From Aralia elata (taxonomy: Eukaryota; Streptophyta; Magnoliopsida; Apiales; Araliaceae), in the NCBI GenBank assembly GCA_034770075.1, contig CM068382.1, forward strand, positions 4,992,001-5,056,000: a DNA stretch of 64,000 bases, in the 5' to 3' direction. Of this stretch, positions 58,801 to 64,000 are shown one piece after another. A program made the position numbers and the translations under genes. Below the pieces are notes generated by a model. That model had not been told where the DNA came from. It was given only the letters and a program-made list of their open reading frames with translations, and made no database searches. The first letter of the stretch is position 1; every line of letters begins with the position of its first letter.

Positions 58801-60800
58801 ATTGACCAACTCTTGCATTAATTTAAAGCATGAACCATGATTTTATCAGTGAGTCCTCTGGAAGTACTAAGGTTCCTGCTTCCCATTTATCGCATTAGAT
58901 TTTTCAGTGGTTTCATCAAGATTCTGTGTGCACCAGGTATGTGGAGCAACTAGTAGCAAGTGCTGAGGCTGCAGTTGAGGAAGTTATACGTCGTGGTGTA
59001 AGCCTCTCAATTCTTTCCCTGAAGTCCTATTACCCTGATTTTGACAGTAAGACTTATTATTTTTGGTGCTACCCTTCATAGGTGGCTCATCCAAACAAAA
59101 TTGCTGTTGGTGGTCATTCCTATGGAGCATTTATGACTGCAAACCTCCTGGCGCATGCCCCACATCTTTTCTGTTGCGGAATTGCTCGCTCTGGAGCCTA
59201 TAACAGAACACTTACACCTTTTGGGTTTCAGGTAGAGTTCTACTTAGAGTGAAATATATACGTCAAATTACTTGTTTTTTTCTCCCTGAATTGACTAGTC
59301 TTTTTTTTATTTTATTTATTTTTTAGTTGCTTCTTATATTTAATATTATGGTAGCAATGATGCCAGATCTCATAATGATCCTGCCTGCCACAGAAAACAA
59401 ATTAATGTAGGCGACCATTCTATCCTTTACAATTAAAACTAAATAGTCTCCTCCTCTCCCATTTTCTTTCTTATCCACCTTTGTCTAGTTTCTATGTTCC
59501 TTCTGTGTCTGCATTCCGCATCAAATGTGAAAAGCTCCATCTGTGAACTCACTTGTCACCACAACCATGAACACTTTACCCTTAAAAATATCTCTGTTTA
59601 CTCCTTTGTAAAAGACCTGTACAATGTTATCTAAGTTAGTTATAAGCAGTTAAGTACCCTCCTGAATATACATATATATATATATATATGTGTGTGTATT
59701 AAGATGATCTATTCTCTGTGTGTGTGTGTGTGTCTGTCTTTCTCTGTCTCTCTATTAATGGCCGCTGTATGGACTGGTGCTTCTTTGACTCTATGAGATG
59801 GTAGAAAAACATAAATTGAAGTGATGATTCAGTAGTAGTAGCTTTTGGACTTAGACCGGTGACTGGTGAGTGCCTGAGCCACATGGAGATGTTAGGCAAG
59901 GGAAGAAGGGTTAGGCTGTTAGTAATGTTTTCCCGTATATCAAGATGCAAACAGCAAATTATGTGTTTTTTTTTTGTTTGTCTTTATTGCGGGACAAAAA
60001 ATAGTCAATTTAACTCAACATCAATGAATTTGATGCGGTAGGATCATTCCCTGTGCCATTATCGACATCAAATACTATTATTCTTGGTTTCTTGACAGTT
60101 TCCTATTCTTGTCTTTGCATGTTCCTGTAATGGATTATTCTTGTAGAACGAGGACAGGACACTTTGGGAGGCCACTTCTACTTATGTTGAAATGAGCCCT
60201 TTCATGTCGGCGAATAAAATAAAGAAGCCTATCCTGCTTATCCATGGAGAAGAAGACAATAATTCAGGAACATTGACAATGCAGGTACTACAAGGGATCC
60301 AGTCAATATATTCCATACCGTTCATGGAAATAACATTACTTTTATTATCCAAGTGTCACATAGAGAAATAAGTGCATTGAGTTGTTTACAATTTCTAGCT
60401 GCTTTCTCATTCTCGAATAACATAGTTGTTTTTGATCCTATATGCTAAGTTGCTACTTATTTTTCATTTTTATACAATGCAGTCGGATCGTTTCTTTAAT
60501 GCACTGAAAGGTCATGGTGCACTCTGCCGCTTAGTGATTCTTCCCTTCGAGAGCCATGGTTATGCAGCACGAGAGAGCATTATGCATGTCCTCTGGGAGT
60601 CTGACAGATGGCTTCAAAAATATTGCGTTTCAAACACTTCTGATACCAGTGCAGATCTTGATTCATGTAAAGATGATGTAAGCAAAGTACCCGTAGATTC
60701 AGAGAACAAAGCTGTTCCTGCTTCCGGAGGAGGAGTCGAGGAGCTTGAAAATCTTGAATTTGATAAATTTCAGTCGACCAGAAGGTCATCATTATGGTAA
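49812..60800 (+). CDS. CGEP: Glutamyl endopeptidase, chloroplastic (CGEP), 14 exons, complete
   Basis: CGEP is a stromal serine peptidase of the prolyl-oligopeptidase family S9 (S9D) that cuts after glutamate and works with other stromal proteases in protein turnover. Exons: 49812-50118, 50644-50851, 51185-51295, 52116-52161, 52821-52930, 53056-53559, 54522-54650, 55072-55371, 55449-55907, 56051-56116, 58937-58997, 59082-59231, 60147-60284, 60483-60800. Phases are continuous, giving 968 aa (Arabidopsis protein about 960). The Ser-rich N-terminus (~60-70 aa) is a transit peptide. The beta-propeller (about 100-640) includes GYRLPPQEIRDIVDAPPLPA and RIDGKCNTRSRMSFYTG. The alpha/beta hydrolase domain carries the triad: S780 in GGHSYGAFM, D854 in HGEEDNN, H888 in FESHGY. 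A ~70-aa acidic C-terminal tail follows, ending RRSSLW; in Arabidopsis this tail is self-processed. The intron after 55907 uses a GC donor (AGGAG|GCATGA). Intron 10 is 2.8 kb and holds nested transposons. Confidence 0.96.
56686..56878. mobile_element. Worn Stowaway-like MITE in CGEP intron 10
   Basis: The right end GGAATGGAGGGAG followed by TA is a Stowaway terminus. The left end seems to have collapsed into a run of 16 C (56686-56701) followed by AAAGAAAATAGTCCC, partly complementary to the right subterminal GGGACTCTTG. The left boundary is approximate. Confidence 0.5.
57251..58440 (-). mobile_element. Non-autonomous Helitron in CGEP intron 10
   Basis: On the minus strand the element starts TCTATATAAATATATAATAA (from 58440) after an A, and ends with the hairpin CCCGTGCTTCGCACGGG, 8 nt, then CTAG, followed by T. 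The 5'-TC, 3' hairpin, CTRR end and insertion between A and T are the diagnostic Helitron signals. No RepHel coding is present. About 500 bp are Helitron; the rest is the hAT element inserted in it. Confidence 0.8.
57637..58321. mobile_element. Non-autonomous hAT element nested in the Helitron (685 bp)
   Basis: Termini CAAGGTTCTAAAA and TTTTTAGAACAGTG are imperfect inverted repeats, and ATTATATG is duplicated directly outside (57629-57636, 58322-58329), the 8-bp duplication typical of hAT transposons. Both subterminal regions are rich in GCGCCTAGGCGG strings able to pair with each other (57650-57730 and 58195-58315). The AT-rich centre has no transposase ORF. Confidence 0.85.
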
Positions 60801-63800
60801 TCTCTTCATCCATAATTCCATATATAATTGTAGTATTTTAAATAAAAGAATATATGATTTTATGCTTTTTATATATGAATAGATAGTATACATCGAATAT
60901 GAGTCTCTGTTTTCATGGAAACTATTGCTCGAGGATTTTGGTGTTAGGTAATGCAAATATACAATTTGTATTTGATCGACGGCTCTATCCGTAGAAGGGG
61001 AGACTTTAATGAGTAGGTTAGTTTTTAAACAAGGAGCAGAGTCACACTCGTACAGATAGAGTACTCTGGGAGTCTGAGGTTGTGAATGTAAGCACACGAC
61101 AGTTATGCACTGAGAAAGGGCAGAAGTATAGTGGTGCAAGATTGAAATTTGCACGTGAAAGGAAAATATTCACTCTCAGCTGATGTCACACCTTTCACGA
61201 GAAATTCGTATTTGGATTTTGGTGTATTTGGATTTTAGAAATACGTATTACTAAAAGATAGTGAAATGACAGTACCCTTACAGTTATAATCTGGATGTCC
61301 TGAGGACATCATTTGCTTGCTGGTACACATTACTACCATGGTGATGGAAATATATACACATGTCCCTTAGGAGACTTCAGTACCCTCGTCTTAGTTTGTA
61401 GAGATACTTGGGCACAATGCACCAACCAGACCATACCCTTAGGGCCCCTTGCCTTGTGGGACTAAACCAAATAGCATTAAAGGTCCCAGAAGGGAGATTA
61501 AGGCATAGCTGTGGTTGCACCCTTGGCCACACGCTAAGCTTCGGATCTGCCGTGGCTCAAGCTAAATTGTATGATACGCTGATAGTAGGTTTTCTCCAGA
61601 GTAGAGGCTTTCCGCATGGTAGGGTAGTGCTCCCTGACAAAAGTTTGTAGTCTGTAGGAGTTGTGTTGGGAAGGCTAGTTTTTCTTCCTCTTTGTTTTAG
61701 TCCACTAAAAGGCAACAAGAGAGTTGAACTAGATGCAAAATACAGAGATATATCAAATAAAAATCAGCCACAAAGAGACACTGACATTACATGGAAAACC
61801 CCCCTTCTATGTGAAGGAAAAATTCTCAGGACAGATAATGGATTTGGAAAGTATCTTCTCTGGGTAATACTGAAGGCATACAAACAATCATGGTAAAACC
61901 CTTTTGGGTAACAATTGTAGCAATAATTAACATATGGCTTCACCAACAAGGTGGATTCCAAAAAGTAATAGGAAAAGTTTCGTTGGATGAAGCGTGTCTC
62001 AAAAGTCTGGTATAAACACCTGCAACCTGGAAAGCTGTTTTTTTTCTTTCCTTTTTTTTTTCCTTTCAGATCTTTAGTTTCTCAAGCGACCTAGTCAAAT
62101 GGTCAAGTACTTAAATAAACACTACATTGTGAAGTTCAAAAACAAGCTCTTGACGTCCAAATGGGCTTATGTCCATCTGGGTTGTCAACACTTGGGAGTT
62201 GGGCCATTGACACTTCAGGGATTTCCTTTTATCATACACATGACACATGGAGATTAGTACGATACATCTATTTTTTCTTGCCGAGTATTAGTGCGATACT
62301 TCACGCTCAATTACCATAGCCTTTTGAGTGCTTGTGCCATAAGTCCAATTACTAGCTTATGCATCTAATATTCTATTGTTGCATCTTTTATTTCAGATTT
62401 CCGATCAACCTGTGTTTTCTACGACACATATATAGTTATTGGTCATTGTCTAAAAAAAGAGATCCTTCAATTCTTAAAACAATTATTCATGCATTTCATC
62501 CCCGAAAGTGCTTAGTAATCTCTTTTGCTGTTACATTTAACTATATTCATATGTACCAGAAGAATGTCATATTTATTATATTCTATTAAATTGTACAGAT
62601 TTACATTGATTTCAATCTACAATGCATAATTTGGAGCTCCGGATTGGACCATCAAATGGGTTCAGAAAAGTACGCCATCATTCAAACAAACAATAAGGCA
62701 ATGCTATTACTGGAGCATTAGCTTGCTGCCCTGCAGGATGAGGCACCAGTAAAGTGAAAAGTGTAGAATAGCATTTGTTATAGGGGCTTGGATATATTTG
62801 CCAGCCATTGACAGTACAATGATTTTTGTCATGGAAAATCTGACAAACCTCGAAATTATTGATTTGACCTTGTAATTTTGTCAAGATAAGAATTCTTAGA
62901 CTGCAGACCTAACAATATGTTCTGGTCAATGATTAGGTGAGCACTGAAAGTTTTTGCACATGGAGTAGTCCATCACTTAGAGGAGTATTACATAATTATC
63001 CTTACTTAACCCTATATTACAGGTTTGCATAAGATTAAGTCAAGCTAATTTTGATCCATCCTGCAGTGGTAATCTAATTTTCAATTTTTATTGTATCGAT
63101 ATTTGTTCACATGTCAATTTTTGCAGTTACTATGAGACTTATGCCACCTGCCTCAAGTACCCCTACCTGATATGGCATTTTAAGTAAAATTTCTCCCGAA
63201 TTAGAAGTTATTTTTCTCAAATATATAATGCATACTAAATCTTATTATTTTTTCATTTTTGGCTTTTAAATAATTTATTCATTAATTTGAGTTGGATTAT
63301 TTCTATGAAATATTCTTACATGATATTGTTCTTTTTTTAGGGTGACAAAGTTCATTTTTAGGATGTTTGCTTAATTCATTAATTGCTTCAGTGGATTCAC
63401 TATTTCTATTTAAAAACTTGATAATACTTGCATGATGTTTGGAGCCCCTGTTAATGTCAGTTTGGAACTTGAATAATGTAGAGGGAAAAAAAAAAAGAGA
63501 AAGCGAAAATACATGTTAAAAAAAAATCTAACTACCCATATTTAAAAAAAAAATCTAATATTTAGAAAAATGCTAATATACAATGTAAAAGAGGATTAAA
63601 AGTGCTCCAAATTTATTTTAATGTTTTTTTTAATTATAATACCTAAATAGTTTTTTGGAGGATTTTTAAGCCTTTAAAAGGCTAGAAACTCATAATTCCC
63701 TGAAACAGAGAGGGGAGAGAGGAGCTTTTGAAATCTAAACATATACATGAAGAAAAATAAATTCTAATTCTGCAGATCAGCCAAGATCATTAATCTTTGT

Positions 63801-64000
63801 TTATTTCCATGTCGCAAAATCAACATCATACGAGTCTCAAATTCATGATGCAGACATTTAAGGAAAAAAACAGAAAAAACTTGGAACAAATTTTTATTCA
63901 ACTCCCTCCCAAAGAGAGATCGATCTAGTATGGTCTTATGAATGAATGAATCAAATCAAAAGCAATACGAAGCAACCACCCCTGTTATATATATATATAT
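60801..64000. other. Region downstream of CGEP, no gene recognised
   Basis: CGEP 3' UTR and intergenic DNA. The plus-strand frame 61408-61650 has a somewhat higher GC content but no motif I recognise. The minus-strand frame 62678-62884 (TKLQGQINNFEVCQIF..., LLVPHPAGQQANAPVIALPY) might be a decayed exon or transposon piece; no partner was found. From 63180 to 64000 the DNA is AT-rich and ends in a TA repeat. Nothing else is supported. Confidence 0.4.

Noticed and set aside
61408..61650. 80-aa plus-strand ORF downstream of CGEP
   Set aside because: No recognisable motif, no splice context or start support; listed only as part of the downstream region.

Overview
This window is nuclear DNA of a flowering plant, most likely a eudicot. 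Every protein-coding gene has a clear land-plant relative: MCM7, VPS51, an S1-group bZIP, CP12 and the chloroplast glutamyl endopeptidase CGEP. The genes have many short exons and long AT-rich introns. The space between and inside genes is full of plant transposons (Stowaway-type MITEs, a Sirevirus-type Copia element, a Helitron, hAT and Mutator-like foldbacks). No bacterial, organellar or CRISPR features were seen.

Layout. (1) 286-1401 (-): the first five exons of MCM7, running off the left edge, with two E2F-type sites just upstream. (2) 3560-19580 (-): a complete 20-exon VPS51 homologue (783 aa by my exon joining), whose introns hold a Mutator-like foldback, a Stowaway MITE, a LINE endonuclease fragment and a Copia remnant. 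(3) 21212-34943 (-): a 13.7-kb Sirevirus-like Copia retrotransposon with ~2.4-kb LTRs, 5-bp target duplication, iMet primer site, intact gag ORF, broken pol and an env-like ORF. (4) 35941-38758: an unusual element with two 435-bp LTR-like ends in inverted orientation, inside a 5-bp target duplication. (5) 39970-41055 (+): an intronless S1 bZIP gene with a sucrose-control uORF in its leader. (6) 42342-43065 (-): a two-exon secreted or membrane protein of unknown function. (7) 44831-45220 (+): CP12. (8) 45221-49811: MITE-rich intergenic DNA with a 183-bp near-perfect palindrome. (9) 49812-60800 (+): a complete 14-exon CGEP gene (968 aa); its tenth intron holds a Helitron with a hAT element nested in it. 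(10) 60801-64000: no gene recognised.

The genes are independent transcription units: DNA replication licensing (MCM7), endosome-to-Golgi tethering (VPS51), sugar-controlled transcription (bZIP), Calvin-cycle control (CP12) and stromal proteolysis (CGEP). Three of them touch carbon or chloroplast physiology, but nothing in the sequence suggests a co-regulated cluster. Exon boundaries were placed by hand from GT/GC-AG signals, reading-phase continuity and similarity to plant families recalled from general knowledge; no alignment was run.
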